Positions 1-10,500 of a stretch of 64,000 nt of DNA are shown here, piece after piece. The notes under the pieces are model-generated. The model did not search any database and was not told where the DNA came from. It saw only the letters and a list, made by a program, of their open reading frames with translations. A program made the translations under genes and the position numbers. Origin of the DNA: Candidatus Oscillochloris fontis (GTDB lineage: Bacteria > Chloroflexota > Chloroflexia > Chloroflexales > Chloroflexaceae); assembly GCF_004138135.1 (NCBI RefSeq), contig NZ_RYFD01000011.1, positions 1 to 64,000 on the forward strand, in the 5' to 3' direction. Position 1 is the stretch's first letter. Each line of letters begins with the position of its first letter.

Positions 1-80
1 GGTGAGGTGCTGTTTTTTCATGCCACCAGTCTAAGTGACGTGGCGATAGAACACAAGAGGTCTTAATTTACGGACTAATA

Positions 81-107
81 ATCTGCGTAATCTGCGTAAT
101 CTGCGGA
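81..107. repeat. 9-bp tandem repeat tract (ATCTGCGTA)n
   Basis: Three successive copies of the unit ATCTGCGTA, the last changed to ATCTGCGGA. The same tract appears at 19.88-20.02 kb, 20.43-20.55 kb and 42.44-42.48 kb. Here it lies just past the stop codon of the leftward CHAT gene and has no gene of its own. The first 126 bases otherwise show nothing recognisable. Confidence 0.8.
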
Positions 108-126
108 TACATACCTGCGGACACCC

Positions 127-3100
127 CTACCCCCCCACCAACTCCCACCACGCCTGGCGCAGCGCCACGGGCCACGAGGTGATCGCCGGGGGCGGCGTGC
201 CGTCGCCGGTTACCCCTAGCCAGACCAGGGTCTGGATGGCGAGGCGGCGTAGGGTGGCAACCATGGGCACCTCGGCGCTGATGGGGGTTTCGATCATGTG
301 GCGGGCGGCCTGTTCGAGTTGGCTGCGCAGGGCGTCGTCTTGTGGGCCAGGGTTGCTCACGGCGCGTGCCAGCGCCATCTGGGCGAGGCTGGCCACCAAG
401 GGGATGCGCGGTTTCTGGCTGCGCTCGGCGAGCCAGGTGCGTAGGGCGGGGCGGTGTCCGGCGCAGGCTCCGACGATGTTGAGCATGAGGATCTCGGTGC
501 GCAGATCGAGATCGGCTTGGGCGAGCAGGGCCGGTTCGAGCAGATCGGCGAGGCGCTCGTCGGCCTCTAGGATGAGCGCGTCGGCGATGGCCGCCTGGGT
601 GGCCTGCCACTCCTTCTTGGCCCCTTCCCCCTCGCCGTGGAGCAGCAGATCGAGCAGGCGCTCCTGCACTCCCGGTTGGTCGCTCATGTCGCTCAGGGCG
701 AAGGCCGCCAAGGCGCGTTCATCGCTCTGGTAGTCGGGGGCGGTGAGGGCGGTGACGAGCGCTTCGTGCTGGGTGCGTCGCCACGCTTGCAGCAGACTTG
801 TGAAGTGGCCGTTCTCCTCGCTACTCCCCGGCATGTCGCGTAGCGCCCGCGCCGCAGCGGCGCGCACCAGGGGGCGATCATACTGCCATGCATCATCCAC
901 GAGCAGGACGCGCTCCGCCAGTTGCCTCCGCAGGGCGCTGCGTACCTGCGGGTAGGCAAGTTGCCCCAACGCCTCAGCCAGCATCGCCCGCAGCGCCGCG
1001 CTGGGTTCAAAACGCGGATCGAGTTGGATGAGCAGCCGATCAATCAGGCTGTTCAGGTGGCGCTCTTCAGCGGCGCTGGGACGCCGCACCAGCAGGCTCG
1101 AACTTTGCCGCTGCGCCTGGAAGAAGGCTCCGATACAGCGGGCGGCCACGACTGCTTGTGCGCCACTCAATTCTTGGGCGATGGCCGTCCAGATGGGCGT
1201 GAGCAGATCGAGGCGCTCGCTGCGCTGGGCCAACCCGATCAATACCGGGTTCCACCAGTCCATCCGTTGCGGCAACCCGGCCTGCACCATGATCTCGGTC
1301 AACTGGGTGGCCAGATCGGCCCGTTCTTGCAGCGCCAAGGCAGCGGCGTAGCTCTGAAGGGCCAGGTGGGGCATCTGCACCAGCGCCCCCCCGATTTCAA
1401 CCAGCGCTCCGGCTTGACACAGTGCGGTGTAGAGATCCGCCTCCGGCTCATACTCGCGCAAGAGCGCACGGGCCACAGTGATCGTCATACTGCTACGCAG
1501 ACTGCTATGCAGTGCCCAGGCCAGCGCGAGCATTCCCGCCCGCGCCCCCGCACGAGTGACACCGGCACTGGCTGCCCGTTCCACCAACCGATCAAGCAGT
1601 CCACTCAGCAACTCATCGCGGGTGAGCGTGCGGCTGCGCGTATCCTCAATCAGCCGCTCGGCAATCGCCGTGAGCATCTGCGGGTCATTCGCCAGATCAC
1701 GCAACCCGCCGCGCATAATCGCCCGCAGGTGTGAGAGGGCACGTGGGGGATCGCGGTAGCGCAGGTAGGCGCGGATCTGGCGTTCGCTGAGCGGAGTCAG
1801 GAGTAGCCAGAAGGTGTCGGACTGGCGTAACAGATCGGGGGCTTCGGCCTCTTCCACACTGATAACGATGCGCTGTGCGGGCCAGCGGCGGGCCAGGGTG
1901 GCGAGCAGTTCGGCCAACAGCATGCGGCGGGAAGGTTCGAGGCTCTCCAGGCCATCAATCAGCAGCACAAAACGCGCTGCACCGCCATCCTTGCCCTCGG
2001 CCAGCAGATTCATCAGCGCTACCCCGTGGGCCGGATCGAGCAGACTGGCGGCTTCGATCAAACGATCCTCAATGCGCATTCCGGCTTGCAGGTGGCGATC
2101 CTCGGCTAACGCAAGGTAGACCGCGACCATCTGCGCAGTCGTATCCCGATTCTGCTTCCAGGCCCACTGCTGGAGTAGGAGCGAACGGCTAATCCGCGAA
2201 CCACCACTCACCACCAGCGGCGCGGGGGTGGTCTGGCTCTGCCCCAGGGCGAGCAGATCATCGAGCAAGAGCCGCGCCTCACGCGGGTTGGGCTGTTCAT
2301 CGGGGGTGGTTTTGAGCAGATTGAGGCGCGCTCCGGCGGGTGCGGCGATGGCGGCGGGGCTAATCTGGGGGTCGTTACTGAGCAGACGGGCAAATTCGAG
2401 TTGGGCATTGGGAACAAAGAGCCGCCCATCGCGGCTGCGCAGATAGAGTACCGGGGTCGTCCAGTTGGCGCTCTGCGGGTCAAAGACTTGGCGGCGCGCA
2501 GCGACCATCGCACGGTCAATCATGCCATAGCGCAGCAGATAATCGCACAGGTACTGGGTGAAGGCGCGTGCCAGATCAATCTCGACCAGATCGCGCATGG
2601 CCACGACCGCCGGTACACCGCCATCACGCACGATCTGGATGCCCAGGTTGTCGAGAGCCGGATCGGCGCGCTGGGGGGCCGTATTGCATGAGATGAGCAC
2701 AAAGAGGGCCGGGCGGGTACCATTACGTCGCAGCGCGGCCACCAGATCATTGCCCGATAGCAACTGCCCCGCCCCATCAGCACGTTGCAGCATCAGGCTG
2801 GTACCGAGGCGTGGCGTATAGAGGCCATGGCCATAGAAGATGACCATCTGGTATCCATCCTCCATAGCTCGCAGCAGCGCCTCCGGGGTGGCGGGTTGTA
2901 AGAAACGGTACTCGATCTGGCCAGCGCTACTCACGGCATCCAACACCGCCGCGAGGCGGGATCGTTCCTCCACGAAATCCACCGGGGTCAAGCCGCCCCA
3001 GCGTGTTGCTAGGTCGTTGGGCGCACCAATCGCGATCAGCACCCGCAGCGGCCAGCGTTCCAGTGGAGCCACAAACGGGTTCGGGCTATCCACATAGCGT

Positions 3101-3495
3101 GAGAAGGCCACCAGCGGGTTCGCGGCGAGTGGCACCGGAGCGCCGGTCGCTTCCTGCACATAGAGCATCTCCCAGGGGATCGTCTGAAGTTCGGGGGCGT
3201 TACTCTTGATCCAGAGTTGCAGATGCAGCACACCGCGCCCGCGCTGGGCGGCGATCCAGGCTTGGCGAAAGAGCGCCAAGAGTGAGTCGGGGAAGAGGCG
3301 TTCAAAGAGCAACAGCCCGTAGGCCGCCAAATCACTGCCCCGCGCACGCGGCGCGGGCGGTGGGGGCAGATCAGCGAGAATCAGCCAATCACTTGCGGCA
3401 CTGCCATCGGCCAACGTCAGCCGTAAGGGAAAGGCATGGCGCATGGAGTCACGGTCGGCGATCTCAAGCACCAGGAGATTGAGGGGTTCGGTCAT
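127..3495 (-). CDS. CHAT-domain peptidase fused to a STAND-like NTPase and helical repeats
   Basis: 1122 aa from the ATG at 3495, whose ATGA overlaps the stop of the upstream gene, so translational coupling is likely. Residues about 150-355 form a CHAT (caspase-like) peptidase domain with the expected dyad: His223 in FYGHGLY and Cys270 in VLISCNTA. Residues about 425-700 look like a NACHT/STAND module. A Walker B-like strand (VLLIDGLE, Asp514) is clear, but the P-loop position reads SGGSRISRS and lacks the lysine. The rest is Ala/Leu/Arg-rich helical repeat of HEAT/TPR type. CHAT-STAND proteins are known as regulated proteases in bacterial conflict and cell-death systems; that role here is an inference. 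No signal peptide or membrane segment is seen, so it is probably cytosolic. Confidence 0.85.
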   Translation of the reverse strand: MTEPLNLLVLEIADRDSMRHAFPLRLTLADGSAASDWLILADLPPPPAPRARGSDLAAYGLLLFERLFPDSLLALFRQAWIAAQRGRGVLHLQLWIKSNAPELQTIPWEMLYVQEATGAPVPLAANPLVAFSRYVDSPNPFVAPLERWPLRVLIAIGAPNDLATRWGGLTPVDFVEERSRLAAVLDAVSSAGQIEYRFLQPATPEALLRAMEDGYQMVIFYGHGLYTPRLGTSLMLQRADGAGQLLSGNDLVAALRRNGTRPALFVLISCNTAPQRADPALDNLGIQIVRDGGVPAVVAMRDLVEIDLARAFTQYLCDYLLRYGMIDRAMVAARRQVFDPQSANWTTPVLYLRSRDGRLFVPNAQLEFARLLSNDPQISPAAIAAPAGARLNLLKTTPDEQPNPREARLLLDDLLALGQSQTTPAPLVVSGGSRISRSLLLQQWAWKQNRDTTAQMVAVYLALAEDRHLQAGMRIEDRLIEAASLLDPAHGVALMNLLAEGKDGGAARFVLLIDGLESLEPSRRMLLAELLATLARRWPAQRIVISVEEAEAPDLLRQSDTFWLLLTPLSERQIRAYLRYRDPPRALSHLRAIMRGGLRDLANDPQMLTAIAERLIEDTRSRTLTRDELLSGLLDRLVERAASAGVTRAGARAGMLALAWALHSSLRSSMTITVARALLREYEPEADLYTALCQAGALVEIGGALVQMPHLALQSYAAALALQERADLATQLTEIMVQAGLPQRMDWWNPVLIGLAQRSERLDLLTPIWTAIAQELSGAQAVVAARCIGAFFQAQRQSSSLLVRRPSAAEERHLNSLIDRLLIQLDPRFEPSAALRAMLAEALGQLAYPQVRSALRRQLAERVLLVDDAWQYDRPLVRAAAARALRDMPGSSEENGHFTSLLQAWRRTQHEALVTALTAPDYQSDERALAAFALSDMSDQPGVQERLLDLLLHGEGEGAKKEWQATQAAIADALILEADERLADLLEPALLAQADLDLRTEILMLNIVGACAGHRPALRTWLAERSQKPRIPLVASLAQMALARAVSNPGPQDDALRSQLEQAARHMIETPISAEVPMVATLRRLAIQTLVWLGVTGDGTPPPAITSWPVALRQAWWELVGG

Positions 3496-5876
3496 GATTT
3501 GTCTCCCAACGCCCGTCGCAGATCGAGCGGCCAAGTGGGGGCTTCAGCCGCTATGTCACTAAGATCGGCATCCTGAGCGAGCCAACGTAGCGCTTCGAGG
3601 GCCGTGCGGCGCAGATAGAGCCACCCAGTATCATCGGTGGGGAGATGGTGCAGTGTGAGGGCGGCGAGCGGCGTGGGCAGGTTGAGGTCGCTCCGTAGGC
3701 CGCGCCCAATCGCCAGGGCTGCCGCCAGCAAGGCCGGAGCAAGCGGCAGATCGCGGTGGGTACCCACAATCCACGCCAGCGAACGCAGCGCCTTGGCCTT
3801 GATCAGCGGATCGGGGTGCGCGACCAACTGCTGCACCAGCCAGTCCACACTGACCGGATCGTGCGTCCGTACCCGCCCGGCCAAATAGATCACCTGCCCC
3901 GCAGCCTCAGTACTGAGTTGCGGGCGACGACGAAGGATCGCGGTGATCAGGGTAGCGACGCTGGCAGCATCGGCGAGGGTGAGCGCGTCAGCGGCAGTGC
4001 GCGCCATCGCCGCATAGTCGTTGGGGTTGCCTAGCGGTGCCACGAGGATCATGCGCAACAGGAAGAAGAGATCGTGGGTACTGCTTGCCAGATCGGCCAG
4101 CGCGACCAGCGCCAGCATGCGCGCCTCAATCGGTGTACTCGCATCGTTACTGTATTGGCGCAGGCTGGCCTGATCACCCTCGCCTGCCGCCACCCATGCC
4201 CGCAGCACCGCAATACTGCGCGGCTCTTGGTTAACCCACAGCGCCGCCCCGGCGCTGTGGGTAGGTGGGCGGAAGAGCATCAGGTTGCGCAACCCCAGCG
4301 CTGCATGCAGGCGCACACTCGTATACTCATAATCGAGCCGCTGCCCCACCGCTGGGCGCACGCGCTCAGTAGCGAGACGCAGCAACGCCCGCACACTCGT
4401 CGGGTCGGGCAGGCAACCGAGAGCATCAGCAATCTGAGCGCGGCGGGCCGCCGACGGCTCGCGGGCGGGGTCGGCCCAAGCCGCGCAGGCATCAAGCAGC
4501 GCTCCGCGTGTCGTGGGTGGCAGCGATTCAAACCGGTCGCCGGGCAATGCCTGAAGACAACGCGCCAGCAGGAGCATATAGAGGCCGTTATTACTCTGCA
4601 AGGCAGATCGGCGAATGGGGGCGAGGAGATCGGTGCTACGCTCCAGCATCCCGGCCAGACTGATCAACACCGTCGCCCAGCGCTCGTGGCGATCCGTCAC
4701 CCCACACTGGGGTAGCAGATCGGCCAGGGTGGTCATCTGATCACTACGCTGCATCAACGCTAGGGCCGCGCAGTAGGCACGCTGTCCAGGGCGTTGGAAG
4801 GCGGTGCGCCAACGATCCACATCGTGCAGCATTCCCACCACACAGAGCTGATCATACAACTCTTCAAGGCTATAACTGCGCTCGCCACGTACCGCATTGA
4901 GCAACTGAAACGCCCGTTGTAGATCGAGCGCCTCATCGGGCTGCCAACTCATCTCCCAGGCTAGTGCGATCAGGCTCTGGCGGGCGACATCGCCGCGTTT
5001 GAGGTGGGTGGGCAGCGCGGAAATCTGAGCCTCCAGGCCATCCTGCAAAAGCTGATTACGGCTCAAACCCTCGGCATAACGCCCCTCCAAGCGGCGCAAC
5101 ATATCGGCGAGGAGCGGCGGCAGCGCAGCCAGATCGAGCAGGTGCGTCTCAAGGATCTGGGCAAAGCGCGTATTGGCCTGAGCCAGACTGCCCCGCCGCT
5201 GGCGTAGGTAGGCCAGCACCTCGCGCCCACTGAGGTACTGGAGCAAAAAGCGCTGCGCCAAGCCCTCTAAGTTAGCGGGCATAGCCTCACGGCGGCAACT
5301 GAGGATAAAACGTTGCGCTGTCAAACGACGATCTAGCACCAACTGGCGCAGTTCACGGCTCAGATCGGGACGCAGTTCCAACTGCACCGCCTCCAAGCCA
5401 TCCAGAATGATCACCAACCGAGTGGGGGAGGGGGCTGTGCGCACCAAGATCTCCGCCACCTCCTCGGCAAACTCGGGCACATAGCCCCCCGCCGCCTCAG
5501 CAATCGTCGCCACTAAACGGCGCACCCCACCGGGTTGAGTTGCATAACGCGCCAGATCAACCAAGATCGGCACCGTCTGAGCAGGTTGATCGGCCAACTG
5601 CCACGCCAAGCGGCGCAGCGCACTCGTCTGGCCAATGAAGGCCGGGCCAAGCACCGCCACTAAGCGCTGCTCTGCCTGATTCAGCGCCGCACTCAGCGCC
5701 GCCACCACCTCCACATCGGGTGGTGCAGCGTCAATCTGATCCAACACGGCATCCCATGCCAGCCCCGGTGCCAACCGCAGCGCTCGCAACGGGACATAGT
5801 CGCTCGTGCCCCAACGGGCAAACGCGGGATCAGCACGGAGGGCGTGGCAGTGGCGCAACGCGAGATCTGTGGGCAT
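3492..5876 (-). CDS. STAND/NACHT-like NTPase with helical repeats, partner of the CHAT protein
   Basis: 794 aa. Residues 77-85 read GPAFIGQTS, a P-loop in which the catalytic lysine position is Gln83. A Walker B strand follows (RLVIILDGLE, Asp159). C-terminal to this are long Ala/Leu/Arg-rich helical repeats resembling HEAT or Armadillo arrays. It precedes the CHAT gene with a 4-base ATGA overlap, so the two are one transcription unit. It shares the helical style and the defective P-loop with the NTPase region of the CHAT protein, which suggests a paralogous pair. A role as sensor or scaffold for the peptidase is an inference. No peptidase motif is visible in it. Confidence 0.75.
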   Translation of the reverse strand: MPTDLALRHCHALRADPAFARWGTSDYVPLRALRLAPGLAWDAVLDQIDAAPPDVEVVAALSAALNQAEQRLVAVLGPAFIGQTSALRRLAWQLADQPAQTVPILVDLARYATQPGGVRRLVATIAEAAGGYVPEFAEEVAEILVRTAPSPTRLVIILDGLEAVQLELRPDLSRELRQLVLDRRLTAQRFILSCRREAMPANLEGLAQRFLLQYLSGREVLAYLRQRRGSLAQANTRFAQILETHLLDLAALPPLLADMLRRLEGRYAEGLSRNQLLQDGLEAQISALPTHLKRGDVARQSLIALAWEMSWQPDEALDLQRAFQLLNAVRGERSYSLEELYDQLCVVGMLHDVDRWRTAFQRPGQRAYCAALALMQRSDQMTTLADLLPQCGVTDRHERWATVLISLAGMLERSTDLLAPIRRSALQSNNGLYMLLLARCLQALPGDRFESLPPTTRGALLDACAAWADPAREPSAARRAQIADALGCLPDPTSVRALLRLATERVRPAVGQRLDYEYTSVRLHAALGLRNLMLFRPPTHSAGAALWVNQEPRSIAVLRAWVAAGEGDQASLRQYSNDASTPIEARMLALVALADLASSTHDLFFLLRMILVAPLGNPNDYAAMARTAADALTLADAASVATLITAILRRRPQLSTEAAGQVIYLAGRVRTHDPVSVDWLVQQLVAHPDPLIKAKALRSLAWIVGTHRDLPLAPALLAAALAIGRGLRSDLNLPTPLAALTLHHLPTDDTGWLYLRRTALEALRWLAQDADLSDIAAEAPTWPLDLRRALGDKS

Positions 5877-6004
5877 GGAGTCTTCTCCACAAGCAGGATC
5901 TGGGAGGTATTATAACCCGTGTTGGCGTCATTCCCCGATTATCAAGCCCCACTTCCGTGCTGCATCCGCACTGGTTGGCATAGGGGTCAAAGCTCAGCCC
6001 GAAT

Positions 6005-6140
6005 GTAACTGTTCACACTTCTCCTAGCTTCCGGTTTTTGACGCAAAGACGCAGAGGCGCAAAGCCTGCAATAAAACCTTTGCGTCCTTGCGCCTTTGCG
6101 TCAATACGAGATTTCTTTTACCCCAAGTGTGAATAGTTAC
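6005..6140. mobile_element. 136-bp IS66-like MITE, copy 1, with 8-bp target duplication
   Basis: Begins GTAACTGTTCACACTT and ends AAGTGTGAATAGTTAC (one mismatch between arms). The inner part is a long imperfect hairpin of TTGACGCAAAG-type sequence. Directly repeated GCCCGAAT flanks it (5997-6004 and 6141-6148), which is a clean target site duplication. It encodes no protein. The rest of 5877-6437 holds the upstream region of the STAND gene, a possible gene remnant and a short palindrome. Confidence 0.85.
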
Positions 6141-6227
6141 GCCCGAATGGCATTTTGCGCTCCGTGAAAGACGATGATGAGTGGCAGGGGGGAGGCACTG
6201 ACGGCGGGTGGGACGTGCAGAATATAG

Positions 6228-6452
6228 GTGCGTCCCATATTGTACGATAATCTAGCGAATAGTAATCCCATGCAGCGCATTGGTAATCAGTGGTGTCTGG
6301 TTTGGATGTGGAACGACACCAAAGTTGGCGGACGCAATCCGTGGCCATGGCTCATCCTGACGTTGGCCACAGGCTCCATCGGAGCATTGATATACCTGAT
6401 GAAGTACAAAAATGCCCGTAGGGGCGATGCGTTGCCCCTACCCGAACGATAG
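6228..6452 (+). pseudogene. possible remnant of a small membrane protein
   Basis: A 74-codon open frame whose middle carries one plausible transmembrane helix (PWPWLILTLATGSIGALIYL). This resembles the C-terminal end of small multi-helix membrane proteins, but no complete family fold is present and the start is arbitrary. The last codons come from a dispersed GGGGCGATGCG palindrome at 6417-6441. I read it as a decayed gene end rather than a functional gene. Confidence 0.25.
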
Positions 6453-7199
6453 ATCGCTCGTCTCCAACCACTGCTCCTCTGGCGCATCCAACAAGCCCCA
6501 ACCAAAACGGCCCTGCGGCGTCACCACCAGATACTGGTTGTCTACCCAGGCCACAAAGCAGAGCGGCCCACGAGGTGAGGGTACCTGATCAAGTACCGCA
6601 ACTCCATCCACCAAGAGGCTGCTGACCCGTTCACCCCACACGATTTCATAGTCGTGCCAGTCGGTCATGCTGCTGTGGAGTTGTGCCTCCTGTACCCCCA
6701 CGCAGCGCTGGATTCCCGGCCAGAGCATGCGGTAGCCCGCGTAGCTGCGCATAAGCGGCACGGCCAGTGGTGCGAACGGGAGCAGCGTCAGTGCTTGGGG
6801 CCGCCCGGTATCCATCGTCGCGGCCTTCCAGCCATGCCCCGGCACCCCTAGCGCCAGCTCCATCGCGGCGGGTGGCGAGGCGAAGAAGAACCAGAGTGTC
6901 TGGGGGAGCACCGGATGGGTCAGGTTGGGGTAGTTCCACAACCCGAACCCGGCTGTGCCACGCAGTGCGTGGGCCGGGTGCGAGAAGCGCGCCCGCAGGC
7001 TGATGCGCAGCGGCGGCCTGCGCGGGAGGTGCAGCCCGCGCAGGCGATAGTCGTGGATCTGGGCGTCGCTGTAGCAACGCGCTGTGACGTTGCGGGTGGT
7101 CATGCGCAGCCCCGCCGCGCTGGCCGCCACCCGCCCCTCTCCCGCCTCGTAGATGCCCCAGGGGGCTTGGCGGTCTAAGATGTCACGGATCGTACTCAT
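6438..7199 (-). CDS. conserved hypothetical, concanavalin A/GH16-like beta-sandwich
   Basis: 253 aa from the ATG at 7199 (MSTIRD). Upstream in-frame codons come from a dispersed repeat and are not part of the gene. The sequence is rich in aromatic residues and short beta-strand stretches (GTAGFGLWNYP, LWFFFASPP, DWHDYEIVWGERVSSLLVDG). The last pattern is typical of LamG/GH16-like sandwiches that present a ligand-facing concave sheet. I cannot see the ExDxE catalytic motif of active GH16 enzymes, so hydrolase activity is not supported. No signal peptide is seen. The gene stands alone between repeats and ileS. Confidence 0.6.
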   Translation of the reverse strand: MSTIRDILDRQAPWGIYEAGEGRVAASAAGLRMTTRNVTARCYSDAQIHDYRLRGLHLPRRPPLRISLRARFSHPAHALRGTAGFGLWNYPNLTHPVLPQTLWFFFASPPAAMELALGVPGHGWKAATMDTGRPQALTLLPFAPLAVPLMRSYAGYRMLWPGIQRCVGVQEAQLHSSMTDWHDYEIVWGERVSSLLVDGVAVLDQVPSPRGPLCFVAWVDNQYLVVTPQGRFGWGLLDAPEEQWLETSDLSFG

Positions 7200-7200
7200 C

Positions 7201-7584
7201 TTCGCATCCCGGTTTTGACGCCAAGACGCCAAGGCGCAAAGCGTTCAATAAACCCTTTGCGCTTTGGCGTCAAGAAGAACATTCTGCCTTCTCCTGGCAT
7301 CCCAGTTTTGACGCCAAGACGCAGAGGCGCAAAGCGTTCAATAAACCCTTTGCGTCTTTGCGCCTTTGCGTCAAGAAGAACATTTTGTTTCCTCCAACCC
7401 TTTGCGTCTTTGCGCCTTTGCGTCAACACGAGATTTCTTTTACCCCAAGGGTGAATAGTTACCTGGCATCCCAGATTTTGACGCTAAGACGCAGAGGCGC
7501 AAAGCGTTCAATAAACCCTTTGCGTCTTTGCGCCTTTGCGTCAAGAAGAACATTTTGTTTCCTCCAACCCTTTGCGTCTTTGCG
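7201..7584. repeat. compound array of the GACGCAAAG hairpin repeat
   Basis: Several tandem, partly duplicated copies of the inner hairpin of the 136-bp element. One terminal arm is still visible (GTGAATAGTTAC ending at 7462). A segment beginning CTGGCATCCCAG is repeated at about 7294 and 7463. No gene is present; open frames here are translations of the palindromes. The array directly abuts the ends of the flanking genes, and its right-hand TTGACGC supplies the ileS stop codon. Confidence 0.8.
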
Positions 7585-10500
7585 TCAACATTCGGCGCGC
7601 ACGATACCCATCTGCACCGTCCCTTCACCCAACTCCACCGCCTCCACATGCGCCTCGGCGGGCATCGCCCCCACCACCAGGCTGGTGGCGAGTGTCTCGC
7701 TACCCACATACTCACCCCACACCGCCAGGGTCTGGCTGAGCATTTCGGCGGTGGCCGCGTCGCTCGCCTCCAGACTCAGGCTGATCCGATCCGAGATCGC
7801 CAACCCGGCCTGTTTGCGCGCATCCTGCACGCTGCGCACCAGATCGCGCGCCGCCCCTTCCATGCGCAACTCATCCGTCACGCTGGTATTGAGTGCCACC
7901 AACATACCATCCGCATCGGCGACCGCGTAGCCCTCTGGGGCGCTGCTCTCAACGAGCAACTCTTCGGGGAGGATGCTCAACTCCTGGCCCTCCACGTTCA
8001 GCACCACTGGCTGCCCGGCTTCGACTGCATGCGCGGCTGCGCGTGCCGCCACACCATCCAGTGCCTTGAGTGCGGCGGTAAGCGCGGGTACCTGCTTGCC
8101 GTACTTCTTGCCCACTAGGCGCAGGTTGGGCTTGAAGCGGTATTCGACAATCTCCGATCCGGCTTCCAGGTAGCGCACCGCCTTGACGTTCAGTTCATCA
8201 CGCAGATCCGACTCGAAGCGCCGCACGCCCTCGGTGGCTGCCGGGGTCTGGCCGCGCACCCACAGTTCGCTCAGTGGCTGGCGCACCTTCAGGTTGGCAT
8301 TCTTGCGTGCCGCTCGTCCCAGCGAGACCGCCGCCAGGAGCGCTTCGGTATCGGCGACGAGTTGGTCATCAAGGAGCGCCGCATCCACCTGCGGCCACGC
8401 CGCCAAGTGGACGCTCTCGGCAGCATCGGGCTGGCCGCTGCTCAGGTTGCGGTAGATCGCCTCGGCCATGAAGGGCGCGAAGGGCGACATCAGTTTGGAG
8501 ACGGTGAGTAGCGCGGTGTAGAGCGTCTGGTAGGCGGCCTGCTTATCCGCATCGGTCTCGCTCTTCCAGAAGCGCCGCCGGTTGCGCCGCACATACCAGT
8601 TGGAGAGTTCGTCTACAAAATGCTCAATGGCACGCCCTGCCGGGTAGACCTCATACTCCTCCAAACTCGCGGTGACATCGCGCACCAGGCCATTGAGCCG
8701 CGCCAAAGCCCAGCGGTCAATCGGCTGGAGCGCCGCACTCTCCGCCATCCCCGGCTTCCAATCATCCAGATTGGCATAGGTGACAAAGAAGCTATAGGTA
8801 TTCCAGAGCGTCAGCATGAACTTGCGCAGACTCTCATTCACCAGCGCCCCACTGAAGCGGCGCGGGTTGCCGGGAGGGGCAGCGGTGAAGAGATACCAGC
8901 GCAGCGCATCTACCCCGTACTGCGTGATCACCTCCTGGGGCGTGATCACATTGCCCCGGCTCTTACTCATCTTCAAGCCCTGCTCATCCAGAATATGACC
9001 CAGACAGATCACATTATTGAAGGCCGGGCGGTCGAAGAGCAGCGTACTCACCGCGTGCAGCGTATAGAACCACCCTCGCGTCTGATCCACCGCCTCGCAG
9101 ATATAGTCGGCGGGGTGTGCGGCCTCAAAGACCTCCTGGTTCTCGAAGGGGTAGTGCCACTGCGCTACCGGCATTGAGCCACTATCGTACCAACAGTCGG
9201 CCACATCGGAGATGCGGCGCATGGTGCCGTGCTGTGGGTGCTCCCAGGTCAGATCATCCACGTATGGGCGGTGCAGATCGAGATCCTGGAGCGAGCGCCC
9301 CACCTTCTGCTCCAACTCTTCGAGCGAGCCGATACACTCCATGTGGTTGCCATCGGCACTGACCCAGATCGGCAGCGGGGTGCCCCAGTAGCGCTCACGG
9401 CTGATTGCCCAGTCAATGTTATTCTCCAGCCAATTGCCGAAGCGACCATCACGGATATGCTCCGGCACCCAGTGGATCTGCTGGTTATTCGCAACCAGAT
9501 CGGGCTTAAAGGCGGTCGTCTTGATGTACCACGAACGCTTGGCATAGAAGAGCAGCGGCGAGTCACAGCGCCAGCAGAAGGGGTAGTAGTGGCGCACGCG
9601 CCCACTCTTCAGCAGCAGCCCGCGCTCGCGCAGGTTGCGCGTGATGTCGGGATCGGCCTGCTTGAAGAACTTACCCGCAAAGCCCAACTCGGCAAACTCC
9701 GGCATCACCATGCCATTCAGATCAACCGAGAAGAGCGTCGGTAGGCCGTGCTTCTTCCCCACCTCCAAGTCGCCATAGGCCGGGGCGATATGCACAATCC
9801 CGGTACCATCATCGAGCGACACCATCTCATCGGCGATGACGCGGTAGGCCGTCTCCAGATCGACCGTATCCCCCGCACCGGGCACACCCGTAAAGAGCTT
9901 CTCGTAGCGCAACCCCACCAGATCATTGCCGTTGAAGGTGCGCAGAACGGTATACTCCTCACCCAAGACCGCATGTAGCAGCGCCTCGGCCAGCACCAGC
10001 CGCTCGCCCTGATACTCGACCTCTGCGTAGGTTGCCTCGTGCTTCACCGCTAGGGCCACATTTGCCGGGAGCGTCCAGGGTGTCGTCGTCCAGGCCACGA
10101 GGAACGCCCCGACTAGCGTCTCCCCATTCGCGCCAGCGCGAGGCACCCCATCGCCACAGACGCGAAACTTAATAAAGACACTCGGATCATCCACATCGTC
10201 ACGCGCGCCCAGACTGACCTCGTGGTCACTCAGGCCGGTGCCACAGCGCGGACAGTGCATCGTCACCTTATAGTCACGGAAGAGCAGCCCGCGATCCCAG
10301 AGTTGGCGGAAGATCCACCAGAGCGACTCGATATACTTATTGTCGTAGGTATAGTAGCCATCATCGCTCACCCAGTAGGCAATGCGCTTGGTGAAGGTCT
10401 GCCACTCCTGGATATACTCCCAGACACTCTCGCGGCAGCGGGCATTAAACTCGGCAATCCCATACTTTTCAATATCGGGTTTCCCACTAAATCCGAGCTT

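Noticed and set aside
922-1734. Long plus-strand frame opposite the CHAT gene
   Set aside because: It is an antisense shadow of a well-supported coding sequence with clear domain motifs on the minus strand; it lacks recognisable motifs.
7358-7930. Open frame starting with MRLCVKKN-type peptide, and similar frames at 28294, 48790 and 48941
   Set aside because: These are translations of the GACGCAAAG hairpin repeats, or run antisense through ileS. Codon use and composition follow the repeat, not a protein.
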